In this document: one piece after another, positions 26,570-35,409 of the stretch
Layout: each line of letters starts with the position of its first letter
Position numbering within the stretch: position 1 is the stretch's first letter
NCBI GenBank assembly: GCA_965223675.1
Contig: OZ245013.1
Coordinates: forward strand, 4,030,001 to 4,094,000
Length of the DNA stretch: 64,000 nt
From: JAGQKC01 sp965223675
GTDB lineage: Bacteria > Nitrospirota > Nitrospiria > Nitrospirales > UBA8639
Direction of reading: 5' to 3'
The notes under the pieces: model-generated
Told to the model about the DNA's origin: nothing
Seen by the model: only the letters and a program-made list of their open reading frames with translations
Database searches by the model: none
Position numbers and translations under genes: made by a program

Positions 26570-28087
26570 ATGGATCTTCGATTAGATCTTCGATTAAGCC
26601 AAAAGCTGGTGATGACTCCCCAGCTGCAACAAGCGATTAAGCTTTTACAGTTGTCACGTCTGGAATTACAACAAACGTTATCCCAACATTTAGTTGAAAA
26701 CCCGCTGCTCGAAGATCTGACAAACGATGTGCAAGATGAGGAGATTGCTCAAGGTGAGGAGGGAACTCTCGAAGGTAAAGATGTGACAAGCCCGGAAACA
26801 GAGAGTGCAGCAGAAAGCGGTGAGCCTGAGCCAGAAAAAGATGTCGAACCACTGACATCAGAAGAATGGGATAGCGTTTTAGATGGTGATTGGCGAGCTG
26901 GGCCTATGGAGCAGACAGCCCCATCTGATGATGACTTTCCCTCTTATGAACAGACACTGACCAAGCCTACTTCTCTAGAGGAACATTTGGAATGGCAATT
27001 GCGTCTCTCTTCACTCGAAGGGAAGGATCGGTTCATTGGTCGAACGATTGTCGGAAATCTTGATGAAAATGGATATCTCAGCGTCCCTATTGAAGAAATT
27101 GCTGAAGATAGCCATGCGACTCTGGATGAAGTAGAAACCGTTCTCCGTCAAGTTCAAACGTTTGATCCTCCAGGAGTTGCCGCTCGTGACTTACGCGAGT
27201 GTCTACTCATTCAGCTTGGTTATTTGGCCTGCGATCCTATTGGTATCGGTGGGTATCTTCATTCCCATAGTAAGACGGATCTTGTGGCGGCAGTCGTTTC
27301 AGAGCATTTACCGGATTTACAAAAGAAACGCTATGCCAATATTTCGAAAGTCTTAGGAGTTCCCGTTGAAGATATCTATGAAGCCGTTCGAGTGATCGAA
27401 TGTTTAGAGCCGAAGCCTGGGCGACCCTATTCTACTGATAGCAACTCCACCATTATTCCAGACGTGTATGTGATGAAACATGAAGGTGAATGGGTGGTCC
27501 TCCTCAATGAAGATGGTCTGCCTCGATTACGAGTGAGCCCTTACTATCGACGATTGATGACCAACCAATCTGAAGGACAAGAATCGACCAAGACATACCT
27601 GGAAGAAAAGCTTCGTGGAGCGCAATGGATTATTCGAAGTATTGACCAACGAAACAAAACGATCGTGAAAGTTGTGACGAGTCTGGTCAAATTTCAAGAA
27701 GCCTTTCTGGAAAAAGGCATTCAATATCTACGTCCACTCGTGCTCAAGCAAGTGGCTGAGGATGTAGGTATGCATGAATCGACCATCAGCCGTGTAACGA
27801 CCAATAAGTACATGCATTGTCCGCAAGGTATTCTCGAATTGAAATTCTTTTTCAACGCTGGGATTCAACGGACTGATGCCCATGGAGAAGAAATGTCTTC
27901 GGTCACGGTGCGGGAATTGATTAGGGAGATGGTTGCACATGAAGATGTGACTCGTCCGCTCAAAGATCAGGAAATTGTGGCTCGTTTACGTACAAAAGAT
28001 ATAGTGATTGCCCGTCGTACGGTCGCAAAATATCGAGCAGAATTACATATTGCTTCAGCCAGTCAACGTAAGCGGATACCATCATAA
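26570..28087 (+). CDS. rpoN: RNA polymerase sigma-54 factor
   Basis: Sigma-54 directs transcription that needs AAA+ activators, often for nitrogen genes and pili. The 505-residue product has the Gln/Leu-rich region I (LSQKLVMTPQLQQAIKLLQL), an acidic region II around residues 50-120, the core-binding domain, the helix-turn-helix (DVGMHESTISRVTTNKY) and the RpoN box ARRTVAKYR near the C-terminus. lptB-rpoN linkage is common in Gram-negatives. The 222 bp upstream holds no gene. Confidence 0.97.
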   Translation: MDLRLDLRLSQKLVMTPQLQQAIKLLQLSRLELQQTLSQHLVENPLLEDLTNDVQDEEIAQGEEGTLEGKDVTSPETESAAESGEPEPEKDVEPLTSEEWDSVLDGDWRAGPMEQTAPSDDDFPSYEQTLTKPTSLEEHLEWQLRLSSLEGKDRFIGRTIVGNLDENGYLSVPIEEIAEDSHATLDEVETVLRQVQTFDPPGVAARDLRECLLIQLGYLACDPIGIGGYLHSHSKTDLVAAVVSEHLPDLQKKRYANISKVLGVPVEDIYEAVRVIECLEPKPGRPYSTDSNSTIIPDVYVMKHEGEWVVLLNEDGLPRLRVSPYYRRLMTNQSEGQESTKTYLEEKLRGAQWIIRSIDQRNKTIVKVVTSLVKFQEAFLEKGIQYLRPLVLKQVAEDVGMHESTISRVTTNKYMHCPQGILELKFFFNAGIQRTDAHGEEMSSVTVRELIREMVAHEDVTRPLKDQEIVARLRTKDIVIARRTVAKYRAELHIASASQRKRIPS

Positions 28088-28326
28088 GTCTTTGGAAGAT
28101 CCCTTCGCATTCATTGTGATACAGTAAAGAACCGCGCATTATCAGGGTAGTTTTGTCCTGTAGTCGTTACAAAATACAAGCCTACTTCTTATGTGAAGAA
28201 AGTCTTGGCAGGAGAATGAGTCTATAGCCGATTCAAGTAACTTCCAAGGTTTGACGTACTGAAGACCGCGTAGAAATTCATGATGGCGCATATGGAAATT
28301 ATTCGGACTCGCTATAGTCAGTTAAG

Positions 28327-29262
28327 ATGTGGTCTATGATGAGTGAAGATAAGCATATGAGTTATTCTGAAGAATTAGCGTCTCTTCGAGTCGTAATTGT
28401 AACTGGCTCATCTGGGTCAGGCAAAACTCAAGCGCTTAAGTGCCTTGAAGACATTGGGTTTTTTTGTGTAGACAACCTTCCTCCTGCCTTATTTCAAAAA
28501 TTCATCGAACTCTGTGCCGAACGAGGAGGAGAAGTGAAGAATATCGGTTTAGGCATCGATATTCGAGAGCGGGGATTCTTTTCAGATTTTTCGAGTAATG
28601 TAGATCGTCTCAAGGCACTTGGCTATCATATTGAACTGTTATTTCTTGAAGCTCAAGATGAAATTCTTGTTCGTCGTTTTTCAGAATCTCGAAGGCCCCA
28701 TCCTCTTCTTCCTCAGCAGCCGGTCATAGAAGGCATTCTCCTTGAACGCGAACGGTTAGAAGCCCTGCGTCAGCAGGCTGACCGAATTGTTGATACTTCA
28801 GAGTTTACGATTCATGATTTGAAGAAATGGATTGGACGCCAATACCAGGAGCGAAGTCAGACAGAGAAAATGAAAGTGACGTTGCAAACATTTGGATACA
28901 AACATGGTGTTCCCTATGATGTTGATATGGTTTTTGACGTCAGATTCTTACGAAATCCTTACTTTGTCCCCAGTCTTCAAGCTCTGACCGGTGAGCAGGA
29001 AGAGGTTCAAAAATATGTGTTGGAAACCAAGGAAGCTCAATCATTTTTACAACATTTGCAAGAGTTATTTTCATTTTTACTCCCGCTCTTTGAGCGAGAA
29101 CAGCGGAGTTATTTAACGATAGCCATAGGTTGTACTGGTGGTAGACATCGATCGGTTGCTATTGCCATTCATTTATGCAAGATGTTGGAAAAGTTAGAGT
29201 ATACTGCCTTATTACGACACCGAGAAATCGTGAGTTCATCGACCGAAACAGAAAAAGTATAA
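28327..29262 (+). CDS. rapZ: RNase adapter protein RapZ (YvcJ family)
   Basis: RapZ is a nucleotide-binding protein that in E. coli directs RNase E to the GlmZ small RNA; in other bacteria its role is less clear. The 311-residue frame has Walker A GSSGSGKT, the FFCVDNLPPAL segment and the C-terminal IGCTGGRHRSVAIA motif. Family proteins are about 285-290 residues, so the ATG at 28357 may be the real start. The hpf and PTS genes that often accompany rpoN-rapZ are absent. The 239-bp gap before it shows no gene. Confidence 0.92.
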   Translation: MWSMMSEDKHMSYSEELASLRVVIVTGSSGSGKTQALKCLEDIGFFCVDNLPPALFQKFIELCAERGGEVKNIGLGIDIRERGFFSDFSSNVDRLKALGYHIELLFLEAQDEILVRRFSESRRPHPLLPQQPVIEGILLERERLEALRQQADRIVDTSEFTIHDLKKWIGRQYQERSQTEKMKVTLQTFGYKHGVPYDVDMVFDVRFLRNPYFVPSLQALTGEQEEVQKYVLETKEAQSFLQHLQELFSFLLPLFEREQRSYLTIAIGCTGGRHRSVAIAIHLCKMLEKLEYTALLRHREIVSSSTETEKV

Positions 29263-29690
29263 CGGCGACAGAGACTTGTATGTCTATTGACGTCAAGGCT
29301 TTTCCATTGCGTTAGATCAGGTGTATTCTTGTTTGTAGTTCTTTAGAGTGTATCTTCTTCAGTTCGTTGAGTTCCTCTGCATCATATTCTTGTTGAGTCT
29401 AGCTTGACTCTCAAACTCATTTCTGGCTATCTCTGAATCTTAAGTTGAGAGAACGGGTTTCGTCCAGCGGATTCCCGAACATCGCTGACTTTTGAGCATA
29501 TGTCCGTGGGGACGAGAGTGTCTGTGCGACTAATGTTGGAACTTTTTGAATCAGATATTCTGTTGGTTTGGATCTTTAGCCCCACACGTTAAACGTGCAT
29601 TTAATACTTAAGTAATTTTCAGCGAATCTCGACCAGATTGCTAAGACTAAGAGAATGAGAAAAAGATGAGAGCGTTAGGATAAAAATACG
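29263..29690 (+). other. 428-bp gap upstream of the pilus operon
   Basis: No protein or RNA gene was recognised here. It contains GAGTC-N6-GACTC near 29395-29410 and a perfect 6-1-6 palindrome CACGTT-A-AACGTG at 29585-29597, about 95 bp before pilM, which could be an operator. I found no convincing sigma-54 (GG-N10-GC) or sigma-70 promoter. Confidence 0.4.
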
Positions 29691-30803
29691 ATGCATGTGT
29701 ATAGGGTAGAAAATTTCAAAAGTACAGTGCAGCCTCTTTTAGCCAAATTGGGGACGACATGCCAATCTTTCGTGCGACACATAGGACTGGATATTGGTTC
29801 TAGTATGATCAAAGTGGTTGAACTTAGATACAGTGCTGGAGAGTGGCAACTGATCAATTTTGGTGTCAAGCAGGTGTTAACTGAAAAGGATAAACAAGGG
29901 AATACAGATGAAGAAAATAACGTAAAAGAGGCGCTAAAATACCTGATTGCAGAAACGAGAATTGAGGGAACTCACGTCGCGGTGTCTATTTCAGGTCCCT
30001 CAGTCATAATGAAGCCAATCGAAATTCCTAGGATGTCTCAAGAAGAACTCGAAGGACACCTTGAATTGGAAGTAGAACGGTATTTGCCTTATGAACGTGA
30101 GGATATATATTGGGATTACTTTGTAACTCAGTGGCCTACACCCAGTCGATCATCATCAATGCTCGTGTATCTTGTGGCTGCAAAAAAGGATGTCGTCAAT
30201 CGTAGAGTTGAATTAGTCAAAGAATCTGGGCTGCATCCAGTTGTGGTAGATGTTGATTGTGTGGCCTTAGCAAATATGTACTCCCTGAACTACGAAAATG
30301 AGGTTCATGCTCCGGAGATTCTGGTCAATATTGGCCCCAGTGGCTTGAATATGATCACTGTAGGAACGCCTGGGTACATTTCCATGCGAGATGCAGTTCT
30401 TGGAGGAGAATGGTCTCATGAAGTACTAGAAGAAACATCTCGGCTTATGCTTGATGATGAGGTGGTGAGTGAGAGTCAAGTGAACAAACCTAAGTCATTA
30501 TATGTGCTTCTTGAGGAAGTGTATAAAGAAATGGTCAATGAAATACGCAGAACCATGGATGATAGCGATTCCATCGAGAAGGGTAGGCAGATTCAACAGA
30601 TATGGTTAAGTGGAGGGTATGCTCATCTTCCCCGTTTAGGAGAGAATCTGTCTTTGCAATTACATGTGCCCGTTAAAGTTGTGGACCCTTTTCACAAAAT
30701 GAAAATTGCTGTGCCTGCTCATAAAAACAACATGTTCAACTCTTTCCCTTCTCTGGCGGCTGTGGCAACTGGGTTAGCGATGCGGTGTGGCCAAGGGCAA
30801 TGA
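29691..30803 (+). CDS. pilM: Type IV pilus assembly protein PilM
   Basis: PilM is a cytoplasmic actin-like ATPase that binds the PilN N-terminus and links it to the PilB/PilT motors. The 370-residue product shows the actin-like phosphate-1 motif HIGLDIGSSMIKVVEL (about 31-46), a SHS2-type insertion with LEVERYLPYEREDIYWDYF, and the adenosine motif IWLSGGYAHLPRL. It overlaps pilN as ATGA, the standard pilMNOP arrangement. Confidence 0.95.
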   Translation: MHVYRVENFKSTVQPLLAKLGTTCQSFVRHIGLDIGSSMIKVVELRYSAGEWQLINFGVKQVLTEKDKQGNTDEENNVKEALKYLIAETRIEGTHVAVSISGPSVIMKPIEIPRMSQEELEGHLELEVERYLPYEREDIYWDYFVTQWPTPSRSSSMLVYLVAAKKDVVNRRVELVKESGLHPVVVDVDCVALANMYSLNYENEVHAPEILVNIGPSGLNMITVGTPGYISMRDAVLGGEWSHEVLEETSRLMLDDEVVSESQVNKPKSLYVLLEEVYKEMVNEIRRTMDDSDSIEKGRQIQQIWLSGGYAHLPRLGENLSLQLHVPVKVVDPFHKMKIAVPAHKNNMFNSFPSLAAVATGLAMRCGQGQ

Positions 30804-31357
30804 TCACAATCAATTTACTCCCATCGCGCGCTTCCAGACAGCAAAGAAAAAAACGTTCGAAGATTCGTGCGCAGTTAGTAATTGGGGTAGGCGTGATGTT
30901 GTTGAGCGCCACAATCTGTTGGGTCTGGGGAGTGTTTTTGCTTCAGCAACGAGATGATCTTCAGAAAGAAAAAAACTCCATAGAACACATGCTGGCGGCA
31001 GTTGTCACGAATAATCAGACAGATGAGAGTTTTCGTGAAAGGCAAGGACAGTTGAGGGCATATGTTGAATTTTTAACGAGGAATGATGAAGAGAAATATT
31101 TCTCGGTTTTCGCATTAGATGAAATTAGCAAAAGTCTAGAACCGTTAGGGGTATGGCTTATTGCACTATCGGTAGATCAACAGGATGTCGTTATTGAGGG
31201 TAAGGCCTTGTCCCGCAAAGACATAGGGCGGTTTATCGAAAATATAGAAGAATCAGAAGTTTTTGGAAAACTGGTCAAAATGGAGACCCAGCTTCATGGC
31301 ATAATCAGGGGAGAGGTCATCCGGAAATTCTCGCTTCAATTTACGACTCAGACGTAG
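30800..31357 (+). CDS. pilN: Type IV pilus inner-membrane protein PilN
   Basis: PilN joins PilM to the periplasmic alignment complex. The ATG at 30800 gives MITINLLPSR, containing the INLLP motif that PilM grips, then a membrane segment (about residues 25-45) and a coiled-coil plus ferredoxin-like periplasmic domain. 185 residues. An upstream GTG (30785) was rejected because the motif should be at the N-terminus. Confidence 0.94.
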   Translation: MITINLLPSRASRQQRKKRSKIRAQLVIGVGVMLLSATICWVWGVFLLQQRDDLQKEKNSIEHMLAAVVTNNQTDESFRERQGQLRAYVEFLTRNDEEKYFSVFALDEISKSLEPLGVWLIALSVDQQDVVIEGKALSRKDIGRFIENIEESEVFGKLVKMETQLHGIIRGEVIRKFSLQFTTQT

Positions 31358-31359
31358 AT

Positions 31360-31938
31360 GTGATGATGATAAATTGGCTTCGCACAGTTCCTTATACTCA
31401 ACGTCTGATACTGTTGATTGTTGTCGTGGGATTGATCTGGGCAGGATTTTACGCCATAGTGTGGCAGCCAACCACAAACGAAATTGAAACGTTGACGGTC
31501 AAGGTGCAGCATCTGCAACAAGAAATTGAACGCCAAAAAGTCTCTGCTGCTGAGTTAGCTAAGTTGGAGTCCAAGTTACAGAACCGTATGAGTCAACGTC
31601 CTTTTCCAGCAGCGTTCGTTGCATTGGGTTCGGAGCCTTTTCGTCATAGGAAGGAGGTCATGGACATTGCCGGCGAGCATAAAGTATCACTCACATTTTG
31701 GCAGACCGGTAAAATAGAAAAATCCCACGAGGAAGAAGGTGTGCGCACAGTGCACATACGAGGAAGACTTGAAGGGGGCTATCATCAAATAGCTCAGTGT
31801 CTGACGAGGGTACTTCAATTACCTTGGGCCATAAAAGTCAACCAACTAAGGCTCCGAGTGTCAAACGATATGAGTAAGGGCGAGAGCTTGCTGTCAGCTG
31901 ATTTTCAACTTGTGAGTCTTGTGCATTCGCAACTTTGA
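31360..31938 (+). CDS. pilO: Type IV pilus inner-membrane protein PilO
   Basis: PilO pairs with PilN in the alignment subcomplex. The 192-residue product has one N-terminal membrane helix (LILLIVVVGLIWAGFYAIVW), then a heptad coiled coil (TVKVQHLQQEIERQKVSAAE) and a periplasmic domain. It starts 2 bp after pilN; GTG at 31360 or ATG at 31363 are both possible. Confidence 0.9.
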   Translation: MMMINWLRTVPYTQRLILLIVVVGLIWAGFYAIVWQPTTNEIETLTVKVQHLQQEIERQKVSAAELAKLESKLQNRMSQRPFPAAFVALGSEPFRHRKEVMDIAGEHKVSLTFWQTGKIEKSHEEEGVRTVHIRGRLEGGYHQIAQCLTRVLQLPWAIKVNQLRLRVSNDMSKGESLLSADFQLVSLVHSQL

Positions 31939-32017
31939 AATTTTGAATAAGTGGTTTACGAAGATGAAGTGCTTATATCAACAAAATGCAGATAAGGACA
32001 ACGCTGGGTATCACGCT

Positions 32018-32470
32018 ATGAATAGAATCCTGATCCTATTCCTCTCGATTTCTCCAGTGATGATCGACGTTGACTTCAGCCTGGCTGAAGTCAAGAGCGT
32101 ATCAGGGAAAAGTGCAAAGAGATCTTTCCATTATCAATATAGTTCAAATGATCGGCGCGATCCATTTCGCTCGATAGTAGAACATGTCCGACCAACAGTC
32201 AGAAACGATTCTGTCAAGAGCACTTCTGAATCAATAGACTCTCAATGGAAACTTCTTGGAATCGTGTCAGGTTCGTCAGGTAGCCGAGCTGTGATTCAAT
32301 TTGGAAAAGAAAAACGATATGTGGTGTCACATGGTGATGTTCTTCGTCAGGAAAACGTACGGGTTGTACGCCTGACCAGCTCAACCGTGACGCTGGAACC
32401 GTTAGAGAAGACTAACATTGGAAATAAACGCTCACAATCACAATCTTTAGAGCTATCATTCATGAAGTAA
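32018..32470 (+). CDS. pilP: Type IV pilus assembly protein PilP
   Basis: PilP links PilN/PilO to the PilQ secretin. The family motif YSSNDRRDPFRS is present, followed by a beta domain (WKLLGIVSGSSGSRAVIQFG). The frame is open from 31919, but the ATG at 32018 places a signal peptide (MNRILILFLSISPVMIDVDF) at the N-terminus, so it was chosen; this gives 150 residues. No lipobox cysteine is seen, whereas PilP is often a lipoprotein. Confidence 0.85.
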   Translation: MNRILILFLSISPVMIDVDFSLAEVKSVSGKSAKRSFHYQYSSNDRRDPFRSIVEHVRPTVRNDSVKSTSESIDSQWKLLGIVSGSSGSRAVIQFGKEKRYVVSHGDVLRQENVRVVRLTSSTVTLEPLEKTNIGNKRSQSQSLELSFMK

Positions 32471-32577
32471 TATATAGAAATAGTACATAGTTTTCATTGT
32501 GCGTAAACCGAAAGCTTCTGAATTATAATACAATGCAGGTTGGTAAAAGGTCGTTTCTTTAGGCCCAGAAACTTAAA

Positions 32578-32904
32578 ATGTCCTCAAAAGTCAGAGAAGC
32601 TGGGCTTAATTTGACGAAAGTAGCGGTAAAACGTCAGGCTTCTCAAGTCACGGTGATCTTGCAAGGCCGTGGGCGAATCCAATATAAATTGGTTTCTCTA
32701 CATTCGAAGCTCGTGGCGTTGGATTTTCCTGATAGCATTTCTTCTTTGGGTTTCAATATACTTCCGGTTAGACATCATTTACTTAAGGACGTGAGAATTG
32801 AACAGCACCCGCAAAGGCTTCGTCTTGCTTTTGCGTTGGTATCACAGGCACGTTATGCAATCAAAACGAGTAGGAGTGCTCTTGCCATTCAATTCAGGTC
32901 GTAG
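32578..32904 (+). CDS. AMIN-domain fragment in the pilQ position
   Basis: The 108-residue product resembles the AMIN domain found at the N-terminus of PilQ (VTVILQGRGRIQYKLVSLHSKLVALDFP). No signal peptide precedes it: a stop at 32560-32562 limits the frame, and no other upstream frame encodes one. No secretin or N0/N1 domain follows before aroC. It is either a remnant of pilQ or a stand-alone protein; a functional PilQ would have to be encoded elsewhere. Confidence 0.65.
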   Translation: MSSKVREAGLNLTKVAVKRQASQVTVILQGRGRIQYKLVSLHSKLVALDFPDSISSLGFNILPVRHHLLKDVRIEQHPQRLRLAFALVSQARYAIKTSRSALAIQFRS

Positions 32905-32943
32905 TCAAACGATAAAAACTTTCCACGTAGTAAGGTGAACTCT

Positions 32944-34104
32944 ATGTTGCGGTATTTGAATGCAGGTGAATCTCATGGACGATGTCTTATGGCTGTATTA
33001 GAGGGAGTTCCTGCGGGACTCCCATTGACAGCAGAGGATATTAATGTGGACCTTGTCAGGCGACAAGGGGGTTATGGCCGTGGTGGGCGAATGCGAATTG
33101 AAAAAGATCGAATCGAATTTTCCTGCGGTGTACGAAAAGGAAAAACATTAGGAAATCCGTTAGGCCTGATGATTCGAAATAAGGATTGGGAAAATTGGAA
33201 GGATATTATGGCGGCGGAGCCTGGGCCGCCAGTCACAGAACGAGTGGTGACGCGCCCTCGACCAGGGCATGCGGATCTAGTGGGTGCCATAAAATATGGA
33301 CATCGAGATATTCGTAATGTGCTAGAGAAGGCGAGTGCGCGTGAAACGGCGATTCGAGTAGCCATTGGAGGTGTCGCCAAAGCTTTGCTTGCACAATTTG
33401 ATATGAGAGTTGTCAGTTACACCAAGGAAATTGGACAAGTGACAGCTCCGTCTGCGGATGATCCCCTGGGGGCGTATGAACAAGCTGAACAATCACAAGT
33501 GCGTTGCCATGATCCTGTTGCTGGTGACAAGATGATCGAACTGATTCGCTCAGCGAAACATAAAGGGGACTCTCTAGGGGGAGTATTTGAAGTTGTGGTG
33601 ACCAATCCTCCTATCGGGTTAGGAACCTACGCGCAATGGGACAGGAGGCTAACCGCTCGTCTAGCTATGGCCGCCATGAGCATTCAAGCGATGAAAGGGG
33701 TTGAAATAGGGATGGGGTTTGAGGCTGCTCGGAGCTTTGGCTCCGAAGTCCACGATGATATATATCCAGGAGAGGATGGCAAGACATTTCTTCGAAAGAC
33801 CAATAACGCAGGAGGACTAGAAGGCGGCATTACTAATGGTCAACCGATAGTGCTCAGGGTAGCGATGAAACCGATTGCGACCTTATACCGTCCCAAAAAT
33901 AGCGTTGATATTCAAACTAAAGAACCATTTGAGGCCACGGTTGAACGTTCAGACATTTGCACAGTGCCGGCTGCCGGGGTGGTGGGTGAAGCGGTGATTG
34001 CTTTTGAGATGGCCAATGTGATGGTCGAGAAGTTTGGCGGGGATTGTTTAGAAGAGATGAAGAGAAATTTTGATTCCTATCAAGAATATGTCAAATCATT
34101 TTAG
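32944..34104 (+). CDS. aroC: Chorismate synthase
   Basis: The enzyme converts EPSP to chorismate with reduced FMN as cofactor. The 386-residue product begins MLRYLNAGESHGRCLM and has the RPGHADLVGAIKYGHRDIRNVLEKASARET signature regions and a C-terminal NSVDIQTKEP motif. The ATG at 32944 has TAAGGTG at the right distance; the GTG at 32935 overlaps that site and was rejected. Confidence 0.96.
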   Translation: MLRYLNAGESHGRCLMAVLEGVPAGLPLTAEDINVDLVRRQGGYGRGGRMRIEKDRIEFSCGVRKGKTLGNPLGLMIRNKDWENWKDIMAAEPGPPVTERVVTRPRPGHADLVGAIKYGHRDIRNVLEKASARETAIRVAIGGVAKALLAQFDMRVVSYTKEIGQVTAPSADDPLGAYEQAEQSQVRCHDPVAGDKMIELIRSAKHKGDSLGGVFEVVVTNPPIGLGTYAQWDRRLTARLAMAAMSIQAMKGVEIGMGFEAARSFGSEVHDDIYPGEDGKTFLRKTNNAGGLEGGITNGQPIVLRVAMKPIATLYRPKNSVDIQTKEPFEATVERSDICTVPAAGVVGEAVIAFEMANVMVEKFGGDCLEEMKRNFDSYQEYVKSF

Positions 34105-34217
34105 CGGCTGCGGTGTGTACCTTCTTTTTTACTCCTGTAAATCTCAATCCATGTCATCATGACTTGTCTCTGTATTGACGATCACGAGTGGTCATTCGTC
34201 ATTATCTGTCTGATCCG

Positions 34218-35324
34218 ATGAAACAGACATCTCATCAAAGCTCAACACGACTGACGGTTCCAGTTTCATTGGGAGCACGAAGTTATGACATACACATTCA
34301 AGAAGGTTTGCTTGAGAACGTTGGAAATTGTCTTCAAGAAATTGGCCTTTCCGGTCGTGTCGCCGTCGTGACCAATCCAACGGTTCGTCGACTGTATGGA
34401 AGCATTGTCGGCAAATCTCTCAAAAGGGGAGGGTTTGCGACTTTGTTTATCGAGGTTCCTGATGGTGAACGCGCGAAAACTCTTGGCTGGGCATCAAAGA
34501 TCATCAATCAGTTAGTGGCTCAGCGATTCGAACGATCAGATATCATGCTGGCATTGGGAGGAGGAGTCGTCGGAGATATTGCTGGTTTCGCAGCTTCCAT
34601 GTATGTGCGAGGGATTCCATTGGTCCAGGTTGCGACAACATTAGTGGCACAAGTTGATTCAAGTGTCGGAGGAAAAACCGGAGTCAATCACCGCTTGGGT
34701 AAAAATCTTATTGGAGCCTTTTATCAACCCCACATGGTGTTGATGGATACCCAAACGCTTCGCACCTTATCAAAACGGGAATGGATTGCCGGGTTAGCCG
34801 AAGTGATTAAGTATGGGGTGATTTACGACCGCGACTTTTTCCAATATTTGGAAAACCATATGGAAGACATACTGAATTTAGAAACCAAGACGATTCAATA
34901 TCTTGTCAAACGTTGTTGTGAAATTAAGGCCGCAGTTGTCGCTAAAGATGAGCGGGAATCTGGACTGCGACGAATTCTAAACTACGGTCATACGATTGGG
35001 CATGCGCTCGAATCGCTGAGCGGTTATCGGAAGCTGATTCATGGTGAAGCGGTGGGCATAGGGATGGTGCAGGAGGCGAAGTTGGCCTATTCTCTTGGCA
35101 TTTGTTCACCTTTGGTTGTCAAAAGACAAAGAGATATTGTGAGAAAGGTTGGTCTATCTGATCAGCTTCCGACGGTAAAGTTTTCTGATTTCTGGACAGC
35201 CATGCAACATGACAAGAAAGTGGTTAAGGGGAACATTCATTGTGTAGTTCCTAAGGCAATTGGCCGAGTAGATGTCATTCCTTTGGATCGAAAATCTGTG
35301 AAAAAGTGGTTTGACCGAAATTAA
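34218..35324 (+). CDS. aroB: 3-dehydroquinate synthase
   Basis: The enzyme makes 3-dehydroquinate from DAHP using NAD and a divalent metal. It has the NAD motif GGGVVGDIAGFAASMYVRG, VDSSVGGKTGVNH and metal ligands in NYGHTIGHALE and HGEAVGIGM. The ATG at 34218 gives 368 residues, close to the usual length; an upstream GTG at 34188 would add ten. It follows aroC by 113 bp. Confidence 0.95.
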   Translation: MKQTSHQSSTRLTVPVSLGARSYDIHIQEGLLENVGNCLQEIGLSGRVAVVTNPTVRRLYGSIVGKSLKRGGFATLFIEVPDGERAKTLGWASKIINQLVAQRFERSDIMLALGGGVVGDIAGFAASMYVRGIPLVQVATTLVAQVDSSVGGKTGVNHRLGKNLIGAFYQPHMVLMDTQTLRTLSKREWIAGLAEVIKYGVIYDRDFFQYLENHMEDILNLETKTIQYLVKRCCEIKAAVVAKDERESGLRRILNYGHTIGHALESLSGYRKLIHGEAVGIGMVQEAKLAYSLGICSPLVVKRQRDIVRKVGLSDQLPTVKFSDFWTAMQHDKKVVKGNIHCVVPKAIGRVDVIPLDRKSVKKWFDRN

Positions 35325-35409
35325 TTGCACTGTTGCTCCTAATCTTTATTCTTGCCCACCCAATTTCATCACACGGAATAGAACAAGAGAAACTAAGAGT
35401 AAATAGGAG

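Noticed and set aside
29263..29690. Sigma-54 promoter for the pilus operon, expected because rpoN is near
   Set aside because: No GG-N10-GC element of good quality was found.
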